Positions 15,862-24,299 of a DNA stretch of 64,000 nt are shown piece by piece (position 1 is the first letter of the stretch; each line of letters begins with the position of its first letter). The notes beneath the pieces are model-generated. The model had not been told where the DNA came from. It saw only the letters and a program-made list of their open reading frames with translations, and did not search any database. The position numbers were made by a program, and so were the translations under genes. Origin of the DNA: Candidatus Villigracilaceae bacterium (GTDB lineage: Bacteria > Chloroflexota > Anaerolineae > Anaerolineales > Villigracilaceae); assembly GCA_026645935.1 (NCBI GenBank), contig JAPKMP010000007.1, positions 1-64,000 on the forward strand, read 5' to 3'.

Positions 15862-16949
15862 TCTGAAGCCTCCCGCCCTTTCAAACGTATCAGATTGACA
15901 AGATTACCCTGATGAGTGTTGATCGCCGTTCTTATGGATGAATCCGCCTCCATTGCGGCATTGATCCCGCTGTTGGCGATCTGAGTGATAAAGGGAATCG
16001 CTGAGTTCACCAAAACATGGCTTGCCGTCCGCGCCACCAGGCTTGAGATGTTCGGCACACAGTAATGGACCATATTTTCATCGATGAAGACCGGGTTATC
16101 GTGCATCGTCGGGCGTGACGTTTCTACACATCCACCCTGATCGATGCTGACATCGATGATGACAGACCGCGGTTTCATCGAACGAACCACATCCCGCGTC
16201 ACAACGATCGGGGCACGTTGTCCGGTGATCAGAACCGCACCGATCAAAACATCGGCATAGGCAGCCGCGCGTTCGATATTGCGGGCTGTGGAAAGCATCG
16301 TCACCACACCGGGTAACTTTTCGGTGAGATTCTCCAGAGCGCTCATCTTCCTGTCGAGTACGGTCACATGCGCGCCTGCGCCCATCATCGCTCGCGCAGC
16401 CGATGACCCCACCCCCCCGGCTCCGATGATCACAACTTCCGCAGGCGGGACACCCGGCACACCGCTCAGCAAAATTCCCTTCCCGCCGCGATTGGTTTGA
16501 AGAAAACGTGCGGCAATCGGGGCAACCATCGCGCCGCAGATTAGGCTGAACGGACGGAGGACCACATGTCGCCCGGCCGGGTCTGTGATCTGTTCATAAG
16601 CGAGGGCCGTGATCTTTTTTTCAATCAACAGGTCGATCTGATCCTGTGAACTGGATGCAAGATGCAGGAACCCAGCCAGCGTGGCTCCCTCTTTCATCCA
16701 ATCGATCTCCTGTTTCAGGGGGCGCGAGATCTTCAACAGAAGATCCGCGCGGCCGAAGACTTCCTGCGGCGAATATGCGATTCGCGCCCCAAACTTTTCG
16801 TACTCTTCATCCTTGAATCCCGCGCTCAATCCCGCCTCATGCTCGACGAAGATCTGGTGCCCCATCCTGGAGAGAATCTCCACTCCGGCCGGAGACAGAC
16901 CAACCCGGTATTCAAAGGGGCGGCTTTCTTTTGGAATCCCAATATACAT
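15858..16949 (-). CDS. ald: Alanine dehydrogenase
   Basis: The 363-residue protein has the alanine dehydrogenase/PNT N-terminal domain (IGIPKESRPFEYRVGLSPAGV, with Arg and Lys expected to bind pyruvate), LLKISRPLKQE, and a Rossmann NAD domain with VVIIGAGGVGSSAARAM near residue 170. DVSIDQGGCVETSRPT is the typical late signature. It interconverts L-alanine and pyruvate with ammonia and NADH. A GGAGG ribosome site lies before the ATG. The gene overlaps the CoA-transferase gene by four bases downstream. A short hairpin separates it from rocD upstream. One odd point is that the usual YEQIQ-type stretch reads LAYEQITDPAGRHVVLRPFS, which suggests a divergent branch rather than the standard Ald. 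Confidence 0.85.
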   Translation of the reverse strand: MYIGIPKESRPFEYRVGLSPAGVEILSRMGHQIFVEHEAGLSAGFKDEEYEKFGARIAYSPQEVFGRADLLLKISRPLKQEIDWMKEGATLAGFLHLASSSQDQIDLLIEKKITALAYEQITDPAGRHVVLRPFSLICGAMVAPIAARFLQTNRGGKGILLSGVPGVPPAEVVIIGAGGVGSSAARAMMGAGAHVTVLDRKMSALENLTEKLPGVVTMLSTARNIERAAAYADVLIGAVLITGQRAPIVVTRDVVRSMKPRSVIIDVSIDQGGCVETSRPTMHDNPVFIDENMVHYCVPNISSLVARTASHVLVNSAIPFITQIANSGINAAMEADSSIRTAINTHQGNLVNLIRLKGREASE

Positions 16950-16966
16950 GCTTCCTCCGTTGAAAA

Positions 16967-16996
16967 GACCCTAAAGGTCTCAATGCCCTTAGGGTC
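16967..16996 (-). terminator. Hairpin between rocD and ald, weak terminator
   Basis: On the minus strand GACCCTAAGGG pairs with CCTTTAGGGTC (one mismatch) and is followed by TTTT. It begins eight bases after the rocD stop and ends just before the Shine-Dalgarno of ald. It may end part of the transcription from rocD or stabilise the message. Confidence 0.5.
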
Positions 16997-17004
16997 TCGA
17001 ATTT

Positions 17005-18207
17005 CTATTTCATATTGAGCGTTTCCCGAATTGCGGGCAACGCCCATTCGATCGTTTCCCTGTCGATGACCAAAGGCGGCGCGAAACGGATGACATTATC
17101 GTGCGTCTCCTTTGCGAGGATGCCTCTAGCCTTCATTGCCTCGCAGAATCGACGCGCGCCGCCTGCCTCGGGTTTGAGCTCCACGCCGATGAGCAAACCC
17201 TTCCCGCGCACCTCTTTCACATGCGGACTTGGGATTTCGCTCAATTGCTCCACAAAGTAGGTCCCCAACTCCAATGCGCGATCCGCCAATTTTTCATCAC
17301 GCATAACTTTTAATGCCGCGCGCGCCACCGCCGCCGCCAGCGGATTTCCGCCGAAGGTCGAGCCGTGTTCGCCGGGAGTGAACAAGCCAAGGATTGGCTT
17401 ATCCGCAAGTACAGCGGAAACGGGATAGAAACCACCCGCCAGCGCTTTCCCAATGATGACGATATCCGGGCGGACCCCTTCATGATCAGAGGCGAAAAGT
17501 TTACCTGTTCGGCATAATCCGGTTTGGATTTCATCCGCCACGAGCAGCACGTTGTTCTTCTTGCAGATTTCGGCGACCTTTTTCAAATATCCATCCGGGG
17601 GAATAATAACGCCCGCTTCTCCCTGAATCGGCTCGAGCATAACCGCTGCCGTATTGGGAGTGATCGCCTTCTCGATCTCATCCGCGTTCCCATATTCCGC
17701 CACTACAAACCCCGGCGTGAACGGACCAAAATCATCGCGGTAAAGCGGCTCGGTGGAAAACGAAATAATGGTTACAGTGCGCCCATGGAAGTTATTCCCA
17801 GCCACGATGATCTCCGCTTGGTGACGCGGGATCTTCTTGACCTGGTATCCCCACTTGCGCGCAAGTTTGACGGCCGTCTCGACCGCCTCCGCGCCGGAAT
17901 TCATCGGCAATGACATTTCATACCCCGTCATTTCCGAAAGTTCCTTGTACAGCATCGGCAGTTGATCATTGCGGAATGCGCGCGAAGTCAGTGTGACTTT
18001 TTTCGCCTGGTCCAATAATGCCTGTAATATTTTCGGATGGACATGTCCCTGGTTCACCGCCGAATACGCGGATAGACAATCGAGATATTTTTTACCGTCC
18101 ACATCGTAGACCCAGACCCCTTCCGCCCTCTCAATGACCACATCCAACGGATGGTAGTTGTGCGCGCCGTACTGTTCTTCGATTTCGATAAAATCCCGGG
18201 TTTTCAT
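17005..18207 (-). CDS. rocD: Ornithine aminotransferase
   Basis: The 400-residue class III aminotransferase closely follows ornithine delta-aminotransferases. It begins with [18 protein letters not shown], has [14 protein letters not shown], the [12 protein letters not shown] phosphate-binding loop, [20 protein letters not shown] with the PLP-binding Asp, and the Schiff-base Lys in [13 protein letters not shown] at about residue 254. [11 protein letters not shown] follows. It converts ornithine plus 2-oxoglutarate to glutamate semialdehyde plus glutamate, in the cytoplasm. It sits 73 bases downstream of argF in the same direction. With alanine dehydrogenase next, the set points to ornithine catabolism, though RocD can also run toward ornithine synthesis. 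Confidence 0.92.
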   Translation of the reverse strand: MKTRDFIEIEEQYGAHNYHPLDVVIERAEGVWVYDVDGKKYLDCLSAYSAVNQGHVHPKILQALLDQAKKVTLTSRAFRNDQLPMLYKELSEMTGYEMSLPMNSGAEAVETAVKLARKWGYQVKKIPRHQAEIIVAGNNFHGRTVTIISFSTEPLYRDDFGPFTPGFVVAEYGNADEIEKAITPNTAAVMLEPIQGEAGVIIPPDGYLKKVAEICKKNNVLLVADEIQTGLCRTGKLFASDHEGVRPDIVIIGKALAGGFYPVSAVLADKPILGLFTPGEHGSTFGGNPLAAAVARAALKVMRDEKLADRALELGTYFVEQLSEIPSPHVKEVRGKGLLIGVELKPEAGGARRFCEAMKARGILAKETHDNVIRFAPPLVIDRETIEWALPAIRETLNMK

Positions 18208-18280
18208 TGAACAGATATCCTCTTAAATAATTGATTTTGGTGTCCGACAATCGAATCTCTTATTTCGAGCATCGCCTTCT

Positions 18281-19207
18281 TCACGCCACGCCAAACAGCC
18301 TAGCAAGGATCGCCTTTTGCGCATGCAGCCTATTATGCGCCTGCTGAAAGATCACAGAATGAGGTCCGTCCGCGACATCGTCGGTCAATTCCTGGTTGCG
18401 ATGCGCAGGCAGGCAGTGCATTACGATCACATCCCTGTCCGCTTCGCTCACCAATTTTGCGTTGACCTGATACGGCGGGAAGATCTTCTCACGGATCGCG
18501 GTCTCTTCTTCCTGTCCCATGCTTGTCCAGGTATCGGTGTAAATGACATTCGCCTTCCTGACCGCTTCATGGGGATCGCGCACGAACGCCAGTTTGCTGC
18601 CGGTTTTGCTGGCAATGGCTTGCGCAATCTCGACCGCCCTCGGGTTCACATCATACCCTTCCGGTGTGCCCACTGTCATGTTCCAGCCAAGTTGGACCGA
18701 AATGTGCATGAGCGAAACCGTGACGTTGTTACCGTCGCCCACATAACTGATATTCAAACCTTTCGATTTCTTGCCGAATTTTTCGATGATGGTCAACGCA
18801 TCCGCCATCCCCTGGCAGGGATGGTTGTAATCGCTTAGACCGTTGATCACGGGAACATCCGCCCATTGCGCAAGTTCCACGACATGGGCATGGTCGAAGG
18901 TACGCGCCATCAAAGCCTGAACATAGCCGGATAACACCCGCGCCACATCCGCGATCGACTCGCGTTTGCCGAGCCCGATCTCGCTTGGAGAGAGATAAAG
19001 CGCATCTCCGCCGCAATGCCGCATGGCCATATCGAACGATACGCGGGTGCGCAGGCTCGGTTTTTGGAAGATCATCCCAAGGACCTTGCCCTTGAAAAGC
19101 GGTTTATTCCCCTTCTTGAAATATTCCTTCTTCAGATTGACGGCGAGGTCGAGAAAGTCCTGGATCTCATCCGATGAAAAATCTGAAACCGCAATAAAGT
19201 CCTTCAT
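18281..19207 (-). CDS. argF: Ornithine carbamoyltransferase
   Basis: The 308-residue protein has the carbamoyl-phosphate motif SLRTRVSF near residue 52, an HPCQ motif in YNHPCQGMADAL, the ornithine-binding VTDTW-like segment (IYTDTWTSMGQE), and the HCLPAHR loop near residue 264. It combines ornithine and carbamoyl phosphate to citrulline, or runs in reverse in the arginine deiminase pathway. AAGGAG precedes the ATG. It is the first gene of a minus-strand run that continues into rocD. No arcA, arcC or other arginine genes are present, so biosynthetic versus catabolic use remains open. Confidence 0.93.
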   Translation of the reverse strand: MKDFIAVSDFSSDEIQDFLDLAVNLKKEYFKKGNKPLFKGKVLGMIFQKPSLRTRVSFDMAMRHCGGDALYLSPSEIGLGKRESIADVARVLSGYVQALMARTFDHAHVVELAQWADVPVINGLSDYNHPCQGMADALTIIEKFGKKSKGLNISYVGDGNNVTVSLMHISVQLGWNMTVGTPEGYDVNPRAVEIAQAIASKTGSKLAFVRDPHEAVRKANVIYTDTWTSMGQEEETAIREKIFPPYQVNAKLVSEADRDVIVMHCLPAHRNQELTDDVADGPHSVIFQQAHNRLHAQKAILARLFGVA

Positions 19208-19225
19208 GTCATCTCCTTAAGCGGG

Positions 19226-19254
19226 AGTATAACGGTATTCGCCATTTTTGCCAC
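19226..19254 (-). promoter_or_regulatory. Possible promoter of argF
   Basis: On the minus strand GTGGCA (19254-19249), 17 bases, then TATACT (19231-19226). The -35 box is weak. The resulting leader would be about 12 bases and carries AAGGAG. Confidence 0.4.
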
Positions 19255-19285
19255 GTCCCTTGCATCACGCGTTCGGCGTGACATA

Positions 19286-20188
19286 TTACCCGCCTCGAAC
19301 CTTCCTCCAATACCGCATCAAACCGTCCGCGCTCATTGCCACCGGATTCGATAGTGAGTACGCGCGCAAGACCTCATCGCTGAGGTTTTTCTCCCGGCTC
19401 TCCTCTTCCATCCACAAGATGAATTCCTCCCTTAATTCCTCAATGGATGGATTGCGAGCCATCACACGTTCCAGCCAGGTCTCCATCGCAGCCAGAGTCC
19501 GGTCCAATGAACTCAAATGCCACTCTACATCTTCATACAGACCGAAATGTGTAGGCGCGATCCTTGAGAATTTCATACCGCGCAATCGCGCCAAAGAGTC
19601 ACGCCATTTGCCGAAGTGCAGTTCCGGCGGCGGCATGGGCGCGCGCAAATATTGAAAACCGGGGATTCGCACCCCGCCCACATCCCCGCTGAAACATATG
19701 TCCTCGAAGACATAGGCATAATGATGATCGGCATGCCCGGGGGTTTGGACGGGAAGAAACCGCAAGTTTCCGATGGCGATCTCCTCCGCATCATTCGGGA
19801 CCTTGAGCCTGCTCTCCGCCACAGGCAGGAACTCACCCCAGAGTTGATCCATCCTATCCCCGTAAATACGGGTTGCGCTGGCAATGAGCTTTTCGGGGTT
19901 AAGCAAGTGCGGCGCACCGATGGGATGCACGAATATCTCCGCGCCCTGGCGTGAGAGCCAGCCCGCCGCCCCGGCATGATCCAGATGTATGTGCGTGAGC
20001 AGGACGTGGGTCACGTTTCGGGAGGACAAGCCCGCCTTCGCCAGACCAGCCTCGAGCGCGGAAAGAGTCGAACCGGGTCCCGATTCGATCAACACAACGG
20101 CGTCTCCATCCCGAATCAAATAAGATGCAATGGCTTGAGTCTTCCCCTGAAAGTTTAGATCGATTGTGCGTAGGTCGGCGTTTGCCAT
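19286..20188 (-). CDS. MBL-fold metallo-hydrolase
   Basis: The 300-residue metallo-beta-lactamase fold protein has THIHLDHAG (HxHxDH) near residue 66, a further His in PGHADHHYA and an Asp in CFSGDVGG, followed by a late His in PTHFGLY. These bind two metal ions. The C-terminal 90 residues are helical. It resembles the glyoxalase-II-like or lactonase-type group used for thioester or lactone hydrolysis, but the substrate is unknown. Its start at 20188 overlaps the DUF58 gene by 34 bases, suggesting one transcription unit with moxR. Confidence 0.85.
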   Translation of the reverse strand: MANADLRTIDLNFQGKTQAIASYLIRDGDAVVLIESGPGSTLSALEAGLAKAGLSSRNVTHVLLTHIHLDHAGAAGWLSRQGAEIFVHPIGAPHLLNPEKLIASATRIYGDRMDQLWGEFLPVAESRLKVPNDAEEIAIGNLRFLPVQTPGHADHHYAYVFEDICFSGDVGGVRIPGFQYLRAPMPPPELHFGKWRDSLARLRGMKFSRIAPTHFGLYEDVEWHLSSLDRTLAAMETWLERVMARNPSIEELREEFILWMEEESREKNLSDEVLRAYSLSNPVAMSADGLMRYWRKVRGG

Positions 20189-21474
20189 GTACGGGGTCCC
20201 TGGAGATTGAAATTTGTAGAGATTCCTGAAAGAGTTTCTGAAAGATTATCGCCGCAAGAAACGGAGACGACGGGCACACGCCTTTCCCGCAAGGATGCCA
20301 GCAAATCCGCCGAGCCTGTCGGTCCCTCGAAGGACTTTGCGTCCAACAATACCACGATGGGTGAAAGATAGCGGCGAAGAAGTTCATCAACTGCCTGGAA
20401 CAAGTCTGGGCGGGTGGTGGGAGTGACAAGGATGACACTCGAACCCTGCGGAAGGAGCGCGGCTTGTGTGGCGATGAGGCCTCCAAGCGGTAGAACTCCA
20501 TCGGCTTTTACGAACGCCAGCATTTCGAGAACTTTCGCCTCCTGGCGCACGCCCCGCTCCGCCGGAAGGACGTTCAACACCTGCCCCGCACTGGCATAGC
20601 CGACCGCGCGACCTTGATGGATAAAATAATGCGCGAGCGATGCCGCGATGCTGACGGAGTATTCCAACGTGGAGGGAGGAAGTTCGATCTTTGGACGTCT
20701 CATTAACAACATGGTCTGGAATGGCGCTTCCATCTCTTCATGTTTTTTCTGGAAGTGAACAGCCCGTTGGGAATCAAGATATACCCACACTTCCGCCTGC
20801 GGGTCCTGCTCAAACTCTTTGACCATGAGACGCCGACGCCGCGCGCTTGTGGGCCAGTGGATGCGCTTCATCGCGTCGCCAGGAACGTATTCGCGAACAC
20901 CCGATGCGTGAGGGGTAATATCCGCCGACTTCCTGCGAATGACCGGTCCTCCCGTCAAAATCCCCTGCGGGGATGGGAAAGCCTGAATTTCGTGAATCAT
21001 TGGAAGGACGATCAAGGTCTCGCCGGCTTTGAATTGTTTTCCCGCCGTGAACAGGCCGAATGGATCCCCGGTCGAGACCTGCGTTGGACCCAATTGAAAA
21101 CTTCCGCGGCGGGTCAGCCAGGTGCGAGCCGTATAATTTCGCAGCTGTTTTGCCATTACCAGTGTGAAGAGACGAGAACCTGAAGCGAACGGGATGGTCG
21201 TTCCATTAATAACTTCGATCCATGCGGCTGGAATTCGACTGCGATTGGTTAGTTTGATATTTTCCTCGAGCACATCCCCCACGTTAGCCCGCAATTCACG
21301 CGAACTTCGCTCCAAGTAGAGCCCTCTTGCCACCCAGAAGGTCCACAACCAGGCGAGAAAGGCGAGCAGGATGCTGCTATATAGGAATCGGGAATAGACC
21401 GGCGCGCCATTGACCAGCACACCGACGACACCGACAAGGAACATCATAAGGACGAGAGTCCGCCCGGCTTTCAT
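20155..21474 (-). CDS. DUF58 domain protein
   Basis: The 439-residue protein has two hydrophobic segments near the N-terminus (about residues 5-45), a beta-rich region with STGDPFGLFTAGK, and the DUF58 signature REYVPGDAMKRIHWPTSARRR near residue 190, followed by a von Willebrand A-like C-terminal part. DUF58 proteins work with MoxR AAA+ ATPases, probably in assembling or maturing envelope or metal-containing complexes. The ATG lies two bases after the moxR stop. Partner substrates are not evident here, and the usual transglutaminase-like third gene is absent. Confidence 0.85.
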   Translation of the reverse strand: MKAGRTLVLMMFLVGVVGVLVNGAPVYSRFLYSSILLAFLAWLWTFWVARGLYLERSSRELRANVGDVLEENIKLTNRSRIPAAWIEVINGTTIPFASGSRLFTLVMAKQLRNYTARTWLTRRGSFQLGPTQVSTGDPFGLFTAGKQFKAGETLIVLPMIHEIQAFPSPQGILTGGPVIRRKSADITPHASGVREYVPGDAMKRIHWPTSARRRRLMVKEFEQDPQAEVWVYLDSQRAVHFQKKHEEMEAPFQTMLLMRRPKIELPPSTLEYSVSIAASLAHYFIHQGRAVGYASAGQVLNVLPAERGVRQEAKVLEMLAFVKADGVLPLGGLIATQAALLPQGSSVILVTPTTRPDLFQAVDELLRRYLSPIVVLLDAKSFEGPTGSADLLASLRERRVPVVSVSCGDNLSETLSGISTNFNLQGPRTWQTPTYAQSI

Positions 21475-21476
21475 CG

Positions 21477-22439
21477 CTATTCTTTTTGGGCGGCTTCGTA
21501 CGTACCCCCAGGCACGGGGGTGGCAAGTACGATCTCCTGCACGATCCGATCCGAACCGAGGTCGCGCAACCGGGCCGCAGCGCTGACAATGATGCGGTGA
21601 GCCAAGACCGGTACTGCCAGTGCCTTGATATCGTCAGGCAGGACATGATCCCGTCCATGAAGAGCTGCGCGTGCCTGGGCGGCGCGGGAAAGAAAAAGAC
21701 TTCCGCGCGGGCTTGCGCCAAGATAGACATCCTGACTCTGCCGGGTGCGCGTGCTCAATTCCACTATATAACGCTTGACCGCATTCGAAACGTAAACCTG
21801 CCGGATGGCCTCGCTCATCCGGATCACATCCTCCCCCGTCGCAACCGATGTCAACGCCTCGAGCGGATGTTGAATTTTTTGATCCTCCATGATGCGGATC
21901 TCATCGTTGATGCTCGGATAACCCAGGCGCATCCTCAACAGGAAACGGTCGAGCTGAGCCTCGGGAAGCGGAAACGTCCCTTCGTATTCGATCGGATTTT
22001 GCGTGGCAAGCACGATAAACGGCTTGGGCATGGAGTGGGTTACGCCATCCACGGTAACCTGACGCTCCTCCATCGCCTCCAAAAGCGCCGCCTGGGTCTT
22101 GGGTGTGGCGCGGTTGATCTCGTCTGCCAGGATGATCTGACCGATGATGGGACCCAGGCGGAATTCGAACTCGTTTTTCTGCTGGTTGTAAATGGAAACC
22201 CCGGTCACATCGCTGGGAAGCATATCGGGCGTAAATTGGATGCGGTTGAACACGCAATCCAATGACCGGGCGAGGCTGCGCGCCAACACGGTTTTTCCCA
22301 CACCGGGGACATCCTCGATCAAAATGTGACCCTGGCATAACAACCCGATTACAACCAACTCAAGCGACTGCCGCTTGCCAACGATCACTTTTTCCAGGCT
22401 GGAGACGATACGTTCTCCAAATTCTTTTACATCCGCCAT
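21477..22439 (-). CDS. MoxR-family AAA+ ATPase
   Basis: The 320-residue AAA+ protein carries Walker A in [13 protein letters not shown] (about residue 43), Walker B in [14 protein letters not shown] (about 107), sensor 1 in [13 protein letters not shown] and an arginine in the ASPRGSLFL sensor-2 region. MoxR ATPases act as chaperones that help mature multiprotein complexes, usually together with DUF58/VWA proteins such as the one encoded next. The promoter at 22472-22500 lies directly upstream, so this is the first gene of the moxR-DUF58-MBL unit. Confidence 0.92.
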   Translation of the reverse strand: MADVKEFGERIVSSLEKVIVGKRQSLELVVIGLLCQGHILIEDVPGVGKTVLARSLARSLDCVFNRIQFTPDMLPSDVTGVSIYNQQKNEFEFRLGPIIGQIILADEINRATPKTQAALLEAMEERQVTVDGVTHSMPKPFIVLATQNPIEYEGTFPLPEAQLDRFLLRMRLGYPSINDEIRIMEDQKIQHPLEALTSVATGEDVIRMSEAIRQVYVSNAVKRYIVELSTRTRQSQDVYLGASPRGSLFLSRAAQARAALHGRDHVLPDDIKALAVPVLAHRIIVSAAARLRDLGSDRIVQEIVLATPVPGGTYEAAQKE

Positions 22440-22471
22440 TTGGTAGAAATCCTTTCAGGGAAGATGCGCGC

Positions 22472-22500
22472 ATTCTAACATGCAGGAAGGGATGGGGCAA
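22472..22500 (-). promoter_or_regulatory. Promoter of the moxR unit
   Basis: On the minus strand TTGCCC (22500-22495), a 17-base spacer and TAGAAT (22477-22472) precede moxR by about 32 bases. GAAAGGA in the leader can serve as the ribosome site. Confidence 0.55.
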
Positions 22501-22604
22501 TAAAACCATCCCATCCTCTGGTATGGATTAGGAGTTCCATTTAAGAAGGCGCCGATGCGCCAAAGAAATCTCAACTTTAGAAAACAAGTAATGAATCAGC
22601 CTTC

Positions 22605-24140
22605 TCATCGGGTTTTTTCGTAAACCACAACCTCCTGTGTAAAATATACCCGGGCGTAATTTGGATTCATTTGAAAGGAACGCCCAAGTTCCCCTTTGGC
22701 ATTATTAGCCGTGAGAACGGCGTAGTCATACGGGAGATCATTATCCTGCGACCATTGTTCGACACAGTCCACGGATTTGCACCTCTGCAATTCCGAGAGA
22801 ATGGAATAACGCTGGAAAAATCCATCCGCAAGCACCCATTCATACCCTTGAATCGTGGATTGACTGCGGCGGCCTGCAAGTGCGGGAAACCACTCCACGA
22901 ACGGGTCGGTTTCAGGACTTGGAATGCCTGTCAATGGCAGGAAGAGTGCATCAGAGGGTGTATTTACTTCCATCCATTTCATAGCCTCGCGTTCGCCCAG
23001 AGTAAGGCTGTTTCCCACCAGGCGAAATCCATACAGATTTGATTCAACAAACAGATAGATCAGGATGACCAAAAAAACATGATTGATCTTTGTGCTTTTA
23101 TAAATTTCCTCCGCCACAGGCTTGCGCTTCAAATTCGATAACAACCAGGGGATTGCCTGCGCAAAAGCTAGCGCCAACATCATCGTCAACGGGTGGTTCG
23201 CCACGCTTGGAGCGCTGCGAGGCTCGACCAGATACGGCAGGATGGTCCAGAGCAGCAATACATGCTGCCGTGTCCAAATCGACCAACCGATGCCGATTAT
23301 TCGCAAAACTGCCAAAACAGGTAAAATACCCCCGCCAATCAACAGGTCCATCATGGCATTCCATAAGGGTTTCCCGTTGTAGCCAGTGTGTAAAGCGGAA
23401 AGAAACGGAGCCAGCCCATGATACGAAATGACAGTCAACCACCAGGGAGAAGTAACAACCATGGTGCCGGCGCCCACAAATACCGCCCGCCAGAAAGGCC
23501 CGACACTCCGTCCATAAAAAAACCACAACAATAAACAGATGGCAGCAGTATGGAGGCCGGCTTCGGGATGGCTTAGAACAGCCAACGAGCAATAAAGGAT
23601 TGACAACGCGATATTTTTTACTGTCCCTACCTTATAAGTACGAAGAACCAACAGGATCGAGAGCAATAAAAAGATCGAGCCGAAACTGCGAGTAAGCCCG
23701 CCTCCCATTACAAACCAACCATATGCACCAGGCGTGAGCGCGTAAAATCCGGCAGCCAAAGCACCCAATGATCTCGACGTGAGAATCTCAGAAGCTAACA
23801 AATAAAAAACGAGTATGGATACTGTATTGACAAACGGGGGCATCCAGCGAAGTATATCCACCTCTGTAGCGCCGAAAGCGGCCGAAATAAGTCGGGCTAA
23901 ATAAAAGCCGAATGGCGGATAAGCAAAGGGGATACTTAATTGGTTATACGACGTAAACCTAGGCAGAAGTCCCTGGCTTTCCTGCAAATCCTGGATCATA
24001 CTCAGGAACATACCCCCATCGTTGAGGGGAAAACCGGTCATAAGTCCTGGAAAGAAACGGACAAAAGCCCCAAAGAGCACCGAGATTCCAATTATCAAAC
24101 CATTCCATTCAGTCTGAGCAAGTGTCTTCGATTCATTCAT
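22605..24140 (-). CDS. GT-C-like polytopic membrane protein
   Basis: The 511-residue protein has about eleven hydrophobic segments followed by a soluble C-terminal part (about 390-511). The first extracytoplasmic loop carries FPLNDGGMF, an acidic loop as in GT-C mannosyltransferases and ArnT/PMT enzymes that use polyprenyl-phosphate sugars. The C-terminal part contains WMEVNTPSDALFLPL and FVEWFPALAGR, stretches common in large membrane glycosyltransferases of this type. I infer transfer of sugars to an envelope acceptor. Neither donor nor acceptor is known. It lies between the moxR unit and hppA. Confidence 0.65.
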   Translation of the reverse strand: MNESKTLAQTEWNGLIIGISVLFGAFVRFFPGLMTGFPLNDGGMFLSMIQDLQESQGLLPRFTSYNQLSIPFAYPPFGFYLARLISAAFGATEVDILRWMPPFVNTVSILVFYLLASEILTSRSLGALAAGFYALTPGAYGWFVMGGGLTRSFGSIFLLLSILLVLRTYKVGTVKNIALSILYCSLAVLSHPEAGLHTAAICLLLWFFYGRSVGPFWRAVFVGAGTMVVTSPWWLTVISYHGLAPFLSALHTGYNGKPLWNAMMDLLIGGGILPVLAVLRIIGIGWSIWTRQHVLLLWTILPYLVEPRSAPSVANHPLTMMLALAFAQAIPWLLSNLKRKPVAEEIYKSTKINHVFLVILIYLFVESNLYGFRLVGNSLTLGEREAMKWMEVNTPSDALFLPLTGIPSPETDPFVEWFPALAGRRSQSTIQGYEWVLADGFFQRYSILSELQRCKSVDCVEQWSQDNDLPYDYAVLTANNAKGELGRSFQMNPNYARVYFTQEVVVYEKTR

Positions 24141-24254
24141 AGAAAAAGTGGTAAAAGATCTGGATGAGGGTAGTAATCACCCATTAAGCGAAACGGCTGT
24201 AAACAAAAACGGATGGGTAATTGGTGGTATTCGTTTCATTGCCTGATTCGATAA

Positions 24255-24290
24255 AAAGCCCCGCCTATCAACACAGCGGGGCTTTCCTGG
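24255..24290 (-). terminator. Intrinsic terminator after hppA
   Basis: On the minus strand AAAGCCCCGC pairs with GCGGGGCTTT around an 11-base loop and continues into TTTTTAT. It lies 15 bases after the hppA stop codon. Confidence 0.88.
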
Positions 24291-24299
24291 ACTTTGCTA

